Below are positions 23,443 through 35,588 of a stretch of DNA of 64,000 nt, piece after piece (the stretch's first letter is position 1; every line of letters begins with the position of its first letter). The position numbers and the translations under genes are program-made. The notes below the pieces were generated by a model. It saw nothing but the letters and a program-made list of their open reading frames with translations. It made no database searches and was not told the origin of the DNA. The DNA is from Hydrangea macrophylla (lineage: Eukaryota; Streptophyta; Magnoliopsida; Cornales; Hydrangeaceae). The stretch covers positions 67,558,864 through 67,622,863 of the forward strand of contig CM066993.1 of assembly GCA_033977485.1 (NCBI GenBank), written 5' to 3'.

Positions 23443-25312
23443 TAGTTGGATCTTGTTAAAGATCATTTTGGAACGTTATAGTTTTAACGTAAGTGGCATG
23501 TGCATAAAAGGTTGGTTATCTAGATATTTCACGAATATAGTTTTCGGAGCGTAAATTCAGGCCCAAACGGAACTTAGACGAAAACTTTTATGGAATATAG
23601 ATTTTCACTTGTGAATCAATAACTTAGATGTTTAAGACGTTTTGGGAGATAATTGAAAGATTTGAGAACTGGTGGAGAGGTAAAGGTAATTCTCGAGAGT
23701 TGTGCCTATATATAGTGGAGTCAAGATACTTTTCATAAATATCTCAAACTCAATAGTTAGAGAGAAAGAGAGAAACAGGGGATTTCATTCCTACGATTTT
23801 CTCGACGCCAATCGACGACTTTTCGTTCGTCAGTTTTTCTCCAGATTTCATATTCGGACCCCTCGATGTAAGAACATAGTTTTAATACCCATTAGGCCTT
23901 GTTTGGATAAGTTTACCAAAATTCTAATATTGTGTTTTCTTGGAAAATGTGTCAAAACTCATAGGTTTTGCGTATAATCAGAGATCTGGCGTAGAATCGG
24001 TATTCTTAAGCTTCCCTTAAAGTTATAGGACGATAGCTTAAGGTATGAATTCTTAACTTATGTTATATAAGGAATTTTGGATGTTTTAGATATCATGTAT
24101 GAAATTGTAATCCGAGCAAAACTCATGTGTTAATTTAGACCCGTTAATTTTATCTGCGAGTACATATGAAAAGCATGTTGAGATGATTATGTTAGCATGC
24201 TAAGTGATTACATGAGTCAAAGGGGAATTTGGTACAAATTCATGCTTAGGGTAAGCCTCTCGATGTTTGAGAGTTATTGTAGCGACGACTACAGTGCATG
24301 GTTTGGGAGAAGGTCCTGCCAGGGCACAGTGCATAATTTGGAAGAAGGCCCTGCCAAGGCACTTGGATGAATGCTTGGGAGAAGGCCCTCCAAGGCATTG
24401 GTTTCATTGTTCCATTACCAGATGAATGCATATCTCTCTTCTTAGAGAGTAGTCTATGTGAGTGTCAAAATTAAAGCATGAATTGCCTTATTTGCATTTG
24501 TTTAGAATTGTACACTCAGCATATAGCTGAGCAGTAGAGACTTCCTCCATTGCAGGTGATAAGAAAAAAGATAAGAAGAAGGATGAGGAGTGAGGATATG
24601 GTGACGAAGGGAATCATCCTCTTGTATATGTTTTTGTTTTTGTTTTCCATTCCAATGATCTATTATGAATTTGTAAGGGGTTAAAACATGTGCTTAACTT
24701 AGAATCTCAAGATTGATTAGTAGTTATTGTAATCTGTAGTAAAACCCTTGTATTTATGTTTTGGGAATCTTGTAATTTAGTTGGTACTGGGTTGAGTACG
24801 AATAGGATAACCTTGGTTTTGGAAATTTTGTAGAATGTGCAGGAATTGACAAAACAGTCGACTGGTCTTGAGTCCAATCGATTGGACACCCTTTTTGGAC
24901 AAATTTCTATTTCAGTTATCAGAAAACCAGTCGATTGGGTTACTTCACAGTCGATTGAAAACTGCACCAAAACAAGACATTCTGCTGGATCGAGGATCAG
25001 TCAATTGGACGAGTACCAGTTGACTGGAAGTTTGACAACACAGTCGACTGGATTGGACTTTGGGGCTATAATGCTCTCTATAATAGGGACCCAGTTGACT
25101 GGATTGATGCTTTCAAAATAAATTGTTTCTTTAAGTGTTTCAACTGAGAAAACTTTTTATAACTCTGATTTTATGATCTATTGAATCTTAGGGTATGATA
25201 TATCACTACTCTACCTAAGTTTATTCTGCTGCTATGACTATAATTGAATTGGATGAGCTTTAGTGGCGTGCCACGTGTCCTATTTCCGCGCGTAGCAGGA
25301 TGGGTCGTGACA
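23443..25312 (+). mobile_element. 5' LTR of a non-coding (LARD-like) element
   Basis: It begins near TAGTTGGATCTTGTTAAAG; the same sequence restarts at 40069, defining the LTR left edge. It ends GATGGGTCGTGACA, directly followed by TTTAA and a tRNA-iMet primer site. The LTR has TATATATAGTGG, an AGAGAGAAAGAGAG tract, a GGGAGAAGGCCCTGCCA minisatellite (24287-24400), a CTCAGC/GCTGAG stem-loop (24515-24531) and CAGTCGACTGG/CAATCGATTGG palindromes (24854-25102). Identity to 40069-40996 is about 90% by eye, so the insertion is old. The left edge is TA rather than TG in both copies. Confidence 0.7.
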
Positions 25313-25317
25313 TTTAA

Positions 25318-25329
25318 TGGTATCAGAGC
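25318..25329 (+). other. primer binding site, tRNA-iMet
   Basis: TGGTATCAGAGC, complementary to the 3' end of the plant initiator tRNA-Met, 5 bp after the LTR end. Confidence 0.85.
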
Positions 25330-25926
25330 TATAGGTAACAAAACTTTGGGATCGTTCGACGTCGAGTGGAGTGTTGAGTGTTTTGCCGTATACTCTATAA
25401 TGCATCCCCACATAGTATAAATGTTGATGCATATAGTATGTTATTATACATACATGTATTCAATTGTTGGTATACATGCATAGTATTTATGCATTCATGA
25501 ATTGGTGGAATCCTATGGATGTAGAAGTTGTGTGATGAGATGAGGTTTACAATGCATTATCATAGACCTGGTATGGTGACTCGAGGGGGGAGATGCTATC
25601 TTGGTAGTGATGAACAGTTGAATTTGTAAATGAAAATAAAATAATTTTTTTATCAAATGATGAATGTTTTAAACGATAGTGACGAGTGTCCTTGAGGGAT
25701 CTAACCAAGAACAGAATTTGAGCAGTAAGCGTCAGATGAGATTTCCTTATAGTTCACAGAGAGAATGAAAGTGATTGTTCGTAGTCGAATTTTGGGATTG
25801 GGATTGACTGATAAAAGTTCTACTTCAGACATGAGTTAAACGTCGTGACATGAAGGAATAGAGATGTCTGGTTGGGTATTATGATAGAAAGGTAATCCAG
25901 CAATATGTATTGCTAGTGTATGGGAT

Positions 25927-26216
25927 AGGTGAGGAATCTCTCACCTTATCTTACTGTATTAACCTACGGTATGATCGCACGGGTTATCTTGCGGTTTTTT
26001 CTTATGGTGTGTGTTGGGTAGTTGAAGAATCTTTCAACTTGTTGTATGACATTTGGGATGATTGGATGGTTAAGGAATCTCTCAACCTATCTTACGATAT
26101 GTATTTTGGTTGTTGAAGAATCTTCCAACGTATTGTACGGTGTTTGAGATGTTGGAGGGTTGAGGAATCTCTCAATCTATCTTATGGTATGTATTGTGGT
26201 TGTTGAGGAATCTCTC
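25927..26216. repeat. 45-bp repeats each carrying an imperfect hairpin
   Basis: Six occurrences of GTTGAGGAATCTCTCAAC or close variants (near 25927, 26018, 26068, 26111, 26158 and 26200), spaced about 43-50 bp with one double interval. Each core is an imperfect palindrome, followed by TTATCTTAYGGTATGTATTG-like sequence. Confidence 0.7.
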
Positions 26217-27292
26217 GACTGAACCTGGGTTCGAAATTTTGAATGATCGTGGTACCATAACATATTTGGATGTGGTATGAGACCAATCACGAATGCTACC
26301 AAATTGATTGCATAAGTGAAAAGGTTGGGATTTAAGGAATAGCCTAAAACGAGGGGTTAAGAGTGGAAATGAAAGAGTACACTTAACTACGGATGGTAGA
26401 AGTTTAATTGACGACAGACTCCGGGAGTACTTGCTTAGACTCGATGGTTATGACTATAGTAGTGTAACGGTAAGGATGAATGATATTGAAGGACAATATA
26501 GGTCGGAAGAGAAATCGTAGAGTTTCTTAGTAGAAAATAAATGAAGCGGAATGAATAATAGTAAGATTTCCTTGGTGTTTGAGATGGATTGTTAAAGGAA
26601 ATAAAATAAAGGAAATAAAAATACGAGACTGGAAGTAAAATATATGTATGATTGATTGAATGTAATAAGAGGTCCAGATGTGTCACGCCCCGACGTAGCA
26701 TAAATATGGAAAGCGTTTAATTTCCTTTATGGACCCGTAGGTCGTGACAGTTTGAAGGATCGATTCCGTCCCAAACGTCAACAACAAAACATAATAATCA
26801 GAGCAGAGCAATCAAGGCTTATAAAAAAAATTTCTAACTTATTACATATTACAGTACGGGTCATCTAAAGGCACAGACCGCCTTGAAACAAAACAATAAC
26901 TTAATGTCTATTACAGTCATCCTTAATACAAAACAGTTCATAAATTAAAGCATAGGATATTGATAACAGTTCTATCATCCAAAGTAGCCGTTCTCAATTT
27001 GCATAATCATAATGTACCGCTTGATCAAAACCTGAAAAGCCTGAACACGAATGTCCAGGGCGCATCAACGCCGTCAGCTTCAAGAAGCTGGTGAGTATTA
27101 AAAACATAACTTTGAATGTAAAACATACTCATTTACCATTTTCAAATTCCCATTTAATTCAATGAGTTTACACTAGAGTAAAGAGTTCATTTTAGAAAAC
27201 AACAATATCATTTGAAAGCTATAATTCACATATATGTGACCGTGTATGAGAACAATGCACCATCTCATCTTACCGACTCTTTTCTCACGACA

Positions 27293-29611
27293 GGTTTGGG
27301 AGTGGGACCCAGTGAAGGGCCCGAATAAAAATATGTGTATTTTATGTGATTAAATGCATTTATATGATTACATCATTATTTGTTTAAATGCTTTCATATT
27401 ATATGATGATATATGTTTAGCATTTGGTATTAGTTTGAACACCCAAATAAGGGTATAATTGAAAAAGATTTATAATTGGTAGGTACGATAGCAACTTCAC
27501 AAAATATATGGGACCCACGTTGGGACCTATACGAAACTTAGATAAACACTCATTTGATAATTGGGTAGGTAATGGAATGTTTGGGGGATTTCATAATAAG
27601 AACTTAAGAAATTCCGGGGGTGTAAGTAAAAAAGGGAAAAATTGTAATCAAAACACCTCATGCTTATGCATGTATAGGTGTCTAAAGAGAGTTAGACTCT
27701 CATTTTGCTGGAACTAAAAGAAGAAAAGAAGAAGTGAGCTCCGAGAGAGAAGACGGACCGTCATCGACGACGTTTTTCGCCGTTCCGTCACCGCCGTTTG
27801 CCGGATTGACGATCCGAGACCGCTTTTGGACTCGTGGAGGTAAGAGGATCACATGCAAGTAACTTGTTTTCATTTTCGGCAACGTTTTTCCTGTAACCGT
27901 TCTTGATAAATGATATTTATTGAATCAAAACCATGTAGGATTTACTTTGGATAAGAATTGAGCAAGATTTGTGATGGAATTCTTCATTTTTAGCTTGAAT
28001 TTGGGTAGATCTTGCTAAGGTGAGTTTTCTAGCCTAAAGAATGGTTGTGTTAAACTATGTTCAAGGCATCAATGATGTAGAGATGTAGAGAATGATCTCA
28101 TTGTGTTGATTATTCATGTTTAGAAAGCATGTAGTTACTAAATTGTGAATTGCATGTTAGTTTTATGAAGAATTTATGTGCCTACATGTTTATGTGCTTA
28201 TATGTTTATGTGGTATTCAATGAGCACCGGAAAAATGATTCATTAGTTGGGAGTAATAAGGGTGGTGAAGAGGAAGAATCCGAGAAATACGGAAGTCTAA
28301 GGAATAGAAGTGGCCACGGGACCAAGGGAGGTCCCGGGTCTGAATGAATCATTGAACCGGTGACTCGGCGAATACAAAGATATGACTTATGTGTTTATTG
28401 TTACATTGCACATGTTTAAACATTTAGCCATGTTTAGATTTCTCACTAAGCGTAATGCTTAAGAAAACCGTTTTTTGTTTCAGTTGTGGTAAATAACAAC
28501 CACCGCAGGTACGGAGCAATATCCGGACAGGAAATAGCGTGCTCGGGAGTGGGGGAGAGATTTGGGTCTTGTAAATATACTCATAACTTGTAATATAATG
28601 TAACTTGTGGGTTAGTATCCTTGACTTGTGGATTAAAGACTTGACTCGTGGGTGTATCCATGGAATTAGTTTTGGAATCCTACGACTCACGTGTTAATAT
28701 AGAATTGAAGGAACTTATGTAGTTTCTATGTGAAAGTTGTAGGTTGTATGTTTGGATCATTCCGACAAGTTCGGATGCATGGGTGGTAGATTTTGGTCAA
28801 GTTTCCTTTGTAAATAAATGTTTTGTGAGGTTTGACCCTCTTGTTGGAAGGTTCATGTATATGGTTGCTTGAGAATGGTTTTGGTATGATTTTCTAATGT
28901 TTTATGTTGTTGGCTTTAGCTTAGGTTCTTTTCAACAAGGTTTCATGAGACATTGGTTTTTTGCTAAGAATTGAACTTCAAAACTTGTTTTGAACCAAAA
29001 AGAAGTTGTGTTCATGAGGGATGTATTTCAATTATGAGTATGTGTATGTTACACCATGTTTAGGAATGTATTTGAAAAGTTTCTTGAGGTTTGAAAATGG
29101 TTTTGGATGTGTTCTTGAGGTTTGATGATGATTTGGGTGAGTTTGGGCTGTTTAAACAGGGGTTTTGCGGTCAAAACTGACTTCTGCAGGAACCGGATGG
29201 ATCCGGACCTTGAGCGGATCGATCCGGAACTTCTGGAGGAGCCAGAGATGACAATCTGCTGGATCCGGATCGATCCTGTTTTGGGCGGATCGATCCGACC
29301 GCAGGTCCAGATTCAGCACTGTCGGCTTTTACGGAAACGGGCATAACTCACTCTAAAAAACTCGGATTCGCGCGCCGTTTTTTGCGTTGGAACCAGGACT
29401 CAAAGACCTATCTTTTGGTATAAAATTTACTATACCTTATTAATTACCATTTTACCCTTGGGGGCTGTTTTGTAACAATAGAGTTGTTTAATGTTTCTAA
29501 ACACATGCGATTATGAGTAATTCGAATGTTTCTTTGCAAATTAATGTACGTGGACTCTTGTAGCATTGTTACACGTGTCCTAATCCGCACGAGGCAGGTT
29601 GGGGTGTGACA
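27293..29611 (+). mobile_element. nested partial solo LTR, same family as 8737-11190
   Basis: It ends GGTTGGGGTGTGACA and matches the reverse complement of 8737-11190 over most of its length: a CATGCTTATGCATGTATAGG promoter block, CGATCCGAGACC, a TAAGC/GCTTA stem-loop at 28447-28461, GGATCGATCC palindromes and CGCGCGCCGTTTTTTGCGTT. Its left end starts inside the LTR at GGTTTGGGAGTGGG. It therefore lacks about the first 150 bp of the family LTR, lost together with about 1 kb of the host LTR in one deletion. Confidence 0.8.
29195..29300. repeat. GGATCGATCC palindrome cluster in nested LTR
   Basis: Copies of GGATCGATCC or GGATCCGG at about 29198, 29215, 29262 and 29286. They lie next to the conserved GATTCGCGCGCCG block (29364-29376), as in 8737-11190. 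Confidence 0.75.
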
Positions 29612-30820
29612 GATTATGAATACGCAATCGTTTTTTAACCAATTTCAATCGTAGCTCTCGGATTTTACAAAAAATCGAGGGGTGACAAAACTTCAATTAT
29701 AATATACTTTCATATACGAATGAATTAAGCTCCAATACTTTGAACATAGCTTCTATGAACTATAATCTATCATTATTATCTATCAAAACGAATTTTGGTC
29801 AAGTTTTGGAAATCACCATTTTTCAAGCTTCAAGCTTCCATGAAAAATCAACAATGGCAACTACACATAAGACTAATACAAACAACAAACTAAAGTATAA
29901 ATTACATTCTGAGTGAGTTGGTAATACTCACTGATATATAAGATTGAAGTGTTGTTGAGAAAGATACAAGAATTAGCAATCCAAACTTCAAGCTTGGCTA
30001 TGGAAATGAAGCTTCCTCTCTCTAAATAATTTTTGTAAATTCTTCTCTCAAACTCTCTCTTTTGCTCTCTGTATTTGATTTGCAAAATGTGCAGATTGTG
30101 TGTGTGAAGGTTGTATATATATAAAACTAAAATCAAGAACTTGGCCTCCAAGTTCAACCTTCTTCACTCTACTAATTGATTTTGTTTTTCTAATTTACTA
30201 AACTCATATTATACATGGTACACACATACATACGTATATACATAATGCACACAGATTATAAACTACAAGTACTCACCAATTTGGTTGTTCGTCAAATAGA
30301 GGGTGTTTGGGAAATTAGCTTAAGGCACAAAATCAACACACACTACGTAGACCTTGCCAAACAAGGCACAAGCCAATGATTTGTTTCCATAAATGGAAAA
30401 GAAAGCATAAGTCCAATCACACTTTACATCACTTCCAAAATCTGTGGAAGTTTAACACAGTGTGGACAGTTTTAAAAGTAAACTGGTATTTTCGTGGCGC
30501 GGTGGTCACCCCAAAAATACAAAAAATTATTTTAACGAAAGAAATACTTTTCTGGTGTTATAAAAATACAGTTTGAGTTAAACGGGAATGTTTCCACCGT
30601 TTTTAAAATTCAACACGGGTAACATTAAAATTTATAAAATTGCAGTTTAACCCCAAAAGAAATTTCAATATGAATTAGACAAGAAATTTAGATTCAAAAC
30701 ATGAGGACTGTAATTAAAATAAAAGCAGACAATACTAAATAAATTTAATTATGACAATGCAAATACAAATTAAATATGGACATGTTCAAATTAAAATTAA
30801 ATGAAATGCAGGTTGTTACA

Positions 30821-30840
30821 TCATTCCTCCCTTAAACAGG
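30821..30840 (-). other. polypurine tract of chromovirus
   Basis: The minus strand reads CCTGTTTAAGGGAGGAATGA directly before the 3' LTR (TGTAACAACC). The AAGGGAGGAATGA part is the plus-strand primer for reverse transcription. Confidence 0.75.
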
Positions 30841-30865
30841 ATTTCTTCCCCGAAATCAAGACTAA

Positions 30866-31186
30866 CTAGTCATGAAACAACTCCGGGTACTTCTTCCTCA
30901 TATCAGCTTCAACTTCCCACGAGGCTTCGTCCTCGTCATGGTGATTCCGCTGAACCTTCACCAACATGATATCATTATTTCTCAACTTCTTGATACTCTG
31001 GTCCATAATCTTCACAAGTCTCTCCTTATAAGAAACGTTATGACTTGTCTCAATATCGTCATAACTAACCACATGCGAGGGGTCTCGTATGTACTTTCTC
31101 AACATACTCACATGGAATACATTGTGAACCCCAGACATCTTTGGTGGCAGTGCGAAAGGATAAGCTACTTTCCCGACACGTTCCAA
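30866..31186 (-). pseudogene. chromovirus integrase C-terminus with chromodomain
   Basis: The 106-codon frame continues integrase after a stop codon in the same frame. It carries VHNVFHVSMLRKY, typical of the integrase C-terminal part of chromoviruses. A chromodomain-like region follows: YKERLVKIMDQ, then VKVQRNHHDEDEASWEVE and MRKKYPELF. In this family the domain guides integration into particular chromatin. The adjacent stop between RFGIK and the next codons separates it from the DDE core. The complete polyprotein would extend upstream through integrase and RT. Confidence 0.8.
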
Positions 31187-31225
31187 AATCTCAAACGGTC
31201 CAATGAAACGCGGGGCTAACTTTCC

Positions 31226-32236
31226 TCACTTGATACCAAAACGTACCACTCCTCGAGCCGGTGAATCCTTAAGAAGTACGTGATCTCCGACACTGAACTC
31301 CAAATCTTTTCGGCTTTGATCGGCATAACTCTTGTACCTGCTCTGAGCGGTTCTCATCCTTTCCTTGACCAAAGAAATCTTCTCGTTGGTTTCTCTAACC
31401 AAATCTAGTCCTAGCAACTTTGTGTCTCCAACTTCTGCCCAGCACAATGGAGAACGACATGGTCGTCCGTACAATGCTTCGAACGGAGCCATCCCGATAC
31501 TCGTGTGATAGCTGTTGTTGTAGGCAAATTCAACCAAAGGCAAGTGTGTCTCCCAAGATTCTTCAAAATCAATAACACAAGCCCTAAGCATATCCTCCAT
31601 GATTTGATTAACACGCTCGGTCTTCCCATCTGTCTGAGGGTGAAAGGCAGTACTCATCTTGAGCGAGGTTCCCATAGCTTCTTGCAGACTTTCCCATAAT
31701 CCAGAAGTGAAACGTGCATCGTGGTCTAACACAATTGACACAGGCGCTCCGTGAAGTTTCACAACTTGTTGTATGTACATCCGGCTCATCTTTTCTACCG
31801 GGTATGTCATACTATAAGCAATGAAATGAGCCGACTTAGTCAATCGATCAACAATTACCCAGATAGCGTCATAATTCTGCTGTGATCGAGGCAATCCCAC
31901 TACAAAATCCATGGTAATGTGTTCCCACTTCCAACCTAGAACAGGTAAGGGTTGTAACAATCCCAGGGGTTTCTGGTGTTCGGCTTTGACTTGTTGACAC
32001 GTCAAACACTTGGATACAAATTCGGCCACATCCTTCTTCATACCTTCCCACCAAAAATTTTTCTTCAAATCCTTGTACATTTTCGTTCCTCCTGGGTGAA
32101 CTGTATATCTTGACTTATGTGCTTCTTCCAGGATATCCTTTCTTAGCTCTTCATCACCTGGCACACATAATCTATCTCTGCACCGATATCCTCCACCAAT
32201 TCCTACCTTCCATTCTGTCGGATCTTTCTCTGACAT
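31226..32236 (-). pseudogene. chromovirus integrase (DDE) fragment
   Basis: 336 codons. The zinc-binding HHCC region includes EEAHKSRYTVHPGG and CLTCQQ (residues about 33-85). The catalytic core has D in TMDFVVGLP (about 109), D in VLDHDARFTSG (about 171; the family usually has SDRD) and E in GKTERVNQ (about 206). The GPY/F-like region follows near SVGDHVLLKDSP. The upstream connection to RT is broken by stops near 32269 and 32351, and downstream by a stop at 31226. It would insert the cDNA into chromosomal DNA if intact. Now dead. Confidence 0.88.
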
Positions 32237-32461
32237 CCTCGCAAACCATACTTGAAACTTCTCATCTTCTTTCTAAGCTCCAATAATACGGTCGATAAGA
32301 ACAGGCTGTAGGATAAGACATCTGAAAAGTTGTCCTTCTTCTTCTTCAGCACTCTATACATCGAACTCCGCCAACGTCTCCAATGCTCGCCATTCTCTAA
32401 CCATTAAGGAGGTGATCATCTCACGAGTCTGCCGACTCAAAGCATCAACAGCCACATTAGC

Positions 32462-33829
32462 TTAACCAGGGTGGTACTCTAACGTGAAGTCGTAATCCTT
32501 GATCAGCTCCATCCATCTGCGCTGTCTCATGTTCAACTCTTTCTGTGTGAACAAGTATTTCAGACTCTTGTGATCAGAGAATAAATCAAACTTCTCACCG
32601 TAGAGATAGTGTCTCCAAATCTTGAGTGCAAAAACTACTGCCGCCAACTCCAAATCATGAATGGGATAGTTCAACTTATTCGGCTTCAGCTGTCTGGATC
32701 CATATGCGATAACTCTACCATCTTGCATAAGTACACACCCTAGCCGTTGATATGACGCATCACTAAAGATAGTGAACCTCTCATCAGGCTTGGGTATGGC
32801 TAGTACCGGTGCGGTAGTGAGTCTCTCTTTTAACTCTAGAAAGGCCCGCTCATGCTTCTCGGCCCATTCAAATTTCAACTTCTTCTTCGTCAACCCAGTC
32901 AATGGTGCAGCTATTTTAGAGAACCCCTCAACAAATCTCCAGTAATAGCCGGCGAGTCCAAGAAAACTCCAAACTTCTGTAGGGTTGCTCGGCCTAACCC
33001 AATTTGATACAGCATCGGTCTTGGATGAGTCCATAGAAATTTCTTGAGATGACACCTTGTGTCCCAAAAATTTAACTTCTTGCAACCAGAACTCACATTT
33101 ACTGAACTTGGCATACATGTGGTGGTCTTTAAGCGTCTGCATCGTAATCCGTAGATATTGTTCGTGTTCTTCTGGTGATTTAGAATAGATCAAAATATCA
33201 TCTATAAACACGATGACAAACTGATCCAAATAAGGCTTGAACACCCTATTCATCAGATCCATAAACACTACCAGGGCGTTCGTCATTCCAAATGGCATTA
33301 CCAAAAATTCATAATGACCATATCGGGTTCTGAACGTAGTCTTAGGTATATCTTCTTTCCGTACCCTTAACTGGTGATATCCCGACCGTAGGTCTATCTT
33401 AGAAAATGTCGTAGCTCCTTGTAGTTGATCAAACAAGTCATCAATCTGAGGTAAGGGATACTTATTCTTGATAGTCGCGCAGTTCAGTTCTCGGTAGTCA
33501 ATACACACCTTGAGCGTTTTGTCCTTCTTCTTTACGAATAATATCGGTGCTCCCCAAGGCGATGTACTTGGACATACAAAACCTAGGTTCTCGAGCTCTT
33601 GAACTTGTTCCTTCAATTCCAACAGTTTGGTGGGGGCCATTCTGTAGGGGACCTTGGTGATTGGAATAGTACTTGGTATAAGCTCAATACAAAACTCTAT
33701 ACTTCTCTCGGGCGGTAAACCAGAAGCGTCTTGAAATACTTCTTTGAAGTCCTTGACTACAGGTATAGACGACGCTGTCATCTCTGTATTGACGACTTCG
33801 ATGTTTGCTAAACATCTGGTGAGGAACAT
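32462..33829 (-). pseudogene. chromovirus reverse transcriptase-RNase H
   Basis: 455 codons. RT motifs are [10 protein letters not shown] (residues about 100-110), [32 protein letters not shown] and the catalytic FIDDILIYS (about 207-215), then FLGHKVS. RNase H has [10 protein letters not shown] (about 353), [19 protein letters not shown] and [10 protein letters not shown] (about 415). The frame stops after TLEYHPG, where the family normally continues into a short linker and integrase. The protease lies upstream in a separate frame ending at 33848. Several replacements at conserved places (NALVVF for the usual NAPATF) also suggest decay. Confidence 0.9.
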
Positions 33830-33847
33830 ATCTCCCGAAGGGTTACA

Positions 33848-34615
33848 TTAAAAATCAAAGGGTCGATTCTCATTGTCGGGGAATGTGATTCTCTTCCTCG
33901 CACAATCCAACTTCACTTGATTCTGAGAGAGCCAATCTATTCCTAGGATTATGTCAAACTCCTTCATCGACAGAACAATCACCCTTACAGGGATCTCACG
34001 ATCTCTTAGTCGTAGGGGACATTCCTTGCACACATGTCCTAATTTGATCGTGGCTCCTAAGGGTGAGGTAGCCGTCAGAGCTTTCTCTAAACGATGAGGT
34101 AAAATACCCAATCTCTGAATAGTCTTAGCAGATATGAACGAAAGTGCAGCACCCATATCAAATAAAATTTTAACATGGGAGTTAAACAGAGTCAATGTAC
34201 CTTCCACTGCTTGCTGATCAGGCCGAGCTTCTTCATAGTTTCTTTCTTCATAAACCATCTCATCATGCCTAGCAACATCAAGAATAATAGTATTCAAGCA
34301 AGTCTGACCCTTCTGACCATAAGTAACCCGCCTACGAGCAGTGCAGTACTTGCAGATGTGACCGGGTTTACCACAGTTATAACAAAATCTATTCTGATGA
34401 GCGATGCACTTAGGTGCCTTGCAGTCTCGAGCTAAATGACCGTGGGTGCCACAGTTAAAGCATTGTGTTATCCTCTTGGGTAAAGCACATCTTTTGGCAA
34501 AATATCCAGGCATCTGGCAGTTAAAACATACTTGGGGTTTGGTTTTCCATTTCTTTTTATTCTCTTTTGGTGCACACCTTTTCTTACGAAGGTGACGCAG
34601 ACTGCTGTGTTCCAT
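33848..34615 (-). pseudogene. gag zinc knuckles and aspartic protease
   Basis: 255 codons. Three CCHC-type knuckles: CFNCQMPGYFAKRC (H replaced by Y), CFNCGTHGHLARDC and CYNCGKPGHICKYC (residues about 30-95). The retropepsin follows, with LFDMGAALSFIS (about 150; the family motif is DSGA, here S is M) and IILGIDWL (about 227). The knuckles bind RNA during packaging and the protease processes the polyprotein. The changed active-site triplet argues against activity. Confidence 0.85.
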
Positions 34616-34636
34616 CCATTGAGTTTCACTGCAATC

Positions 34637-34936
34637 CTACCAAACGTGACTTGGTAGGTTGCAATTAGCACAGAGGCAGCTTGATCTGCTTGTACCCTTG
34701 TTCTCAATTGGAGTCACCGTCTCTCGAAACTTTCTTTTGTCTTGCTGCAGTTCTGATGATTTCGCAAGGAAACTCTTGTACAGACCATCTCCTAACTGAC
34801 CTAAGGTGACCCTATCTCCTAGCTCCCATAAGCTCAGAATAAGTGACTCAACCAAGCCGGTGGGATCGACTTCTGGGGATAACAGATGGGATTGTCCGCC
34901 TGATTGGTTCTCGGTTGCCTGAGACAACTCAGTCAT
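34637..34936 (-). pseudogene. truncated gag N-terminal part
   Basis: A 99-codon frame (MTELSQATENQSGG...) precedes the zinc-knuckle frame in a different phase. No retrotransposon capsid domain is recognisable, and only about 130 codons separate the start from the first knuckle, where several hundred are usual. The capsid-coding core therefore appears deleted. Function cannot be assigned to the remnant. Confidence 0.5.
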
Positions 34937-35574
34937 CTATGATCCTACACATACGTCGAGCCTAATAGATTAATATCATATATAATATACTCGTACTATT
35001 ACATAAGTATACAATAAAAGTATACATAATACAACTCAAGTATACATAACACCTAACACGTATTCGAACTAGGGTTATCTAATAGCAAAAGGGATCGTAT
35101 TCTTATTCTTATTCTCATTCTCCTTCCAAACTCTGGGCCATAGGCTATGCTGACTGTTTTGAGATTTGACTCAGGAAGTTCGTCAGTATCTAAGTTACCC
35201 AAGCGGGCTATGGCTTACCTCAACTTCCCAGAAACTCGACTATTATCTGTCTATATAGAATTCATATGTCATAACCAACTTGGCTAATTTCTAAATGGAT
35301 ACGTCCGAGGATATTAGGCGACTGCTAACATTATTTTTGATGTGACAAAACATGTATAATTGTCTCTACGATGTAACCAACCAAGATATTCGAGTTCTGA
35401 ACTAAGGACAATCAGCGTTAACTAACTAAAAACGGAAACCTGGTTGTTCGGTAAACCTAAGTTTGGTAAATCTGACTCGACTTAACTTGATTGTATAGCT
35501 TAGTAAAAACTCCACGTTAATTTATGTTACTAATCTGTGGCGTGAATAACCGAGCCTGGTTAAACTAGATAACC
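34937..35574 (-). other. chromovirus leader region
   Basis: Non-coding sequence between the primer site and the gag remnant, AT-rich, no ORF. It would be the 5' untranslated leader of the genomic RNA. Confidence 0.5.
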
Positions 35575-35588
35575 TGGCTCTGATACCA
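35575..35588 (-). other. primer binding site, tRNA-iMet
   Basis: The minus strand reads TGGTATCAGAGCCA, 8 nt after the 5' LTR end (spacer GGATTTAG). Confidence 0.9.

Larger units (their letters stand above)
25313..26680 (+). mobile_element. internal region of LARD-like element, part 1
   Basis: No gag or pol similarity is visible in any frame; the short ORFs lack domains. It holds an array of hairpin repeats (25927-26216) and is cut at 26680 by insertion of the chromovirus 26681-38450. It resumes at 38456. A tRNA-iMet primer site with a non-coding interior of about 3 kb defines a LARD-like non-autonomous element. Confidence 0.55.
26681..30820 (-). mobile_element. 3' LTR of chromovirus, interrupted
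   Basis: 26681-27292 and 29612-30820 align with the right LTR (35597-36209 and 37242-38450). Between them lies a foreign LTR (27293-29611). The counterpart of 36210-37240, about 1.03 kb including the minisatellite and CAATCGATTGG palindromes, is missing here. The stem-loop CAGCTTC/GAAGCTG is at 27075-27090. Confidence 0.85.

Noticed and set aside
25927..26216. Palindromic repeats with spacers as a CRISPR candidate
   Set aside because: Spacing varies and the spacers resemble one another; it is inside a plant retroelement.
29873..30157. 94-codon ORF repeated at 37515-37787 as a conserved gene
   Set aside because: The duplication is explained by the two LTRs of the chromovirus; there is no domain and it contains LTR microsatellite sequence.
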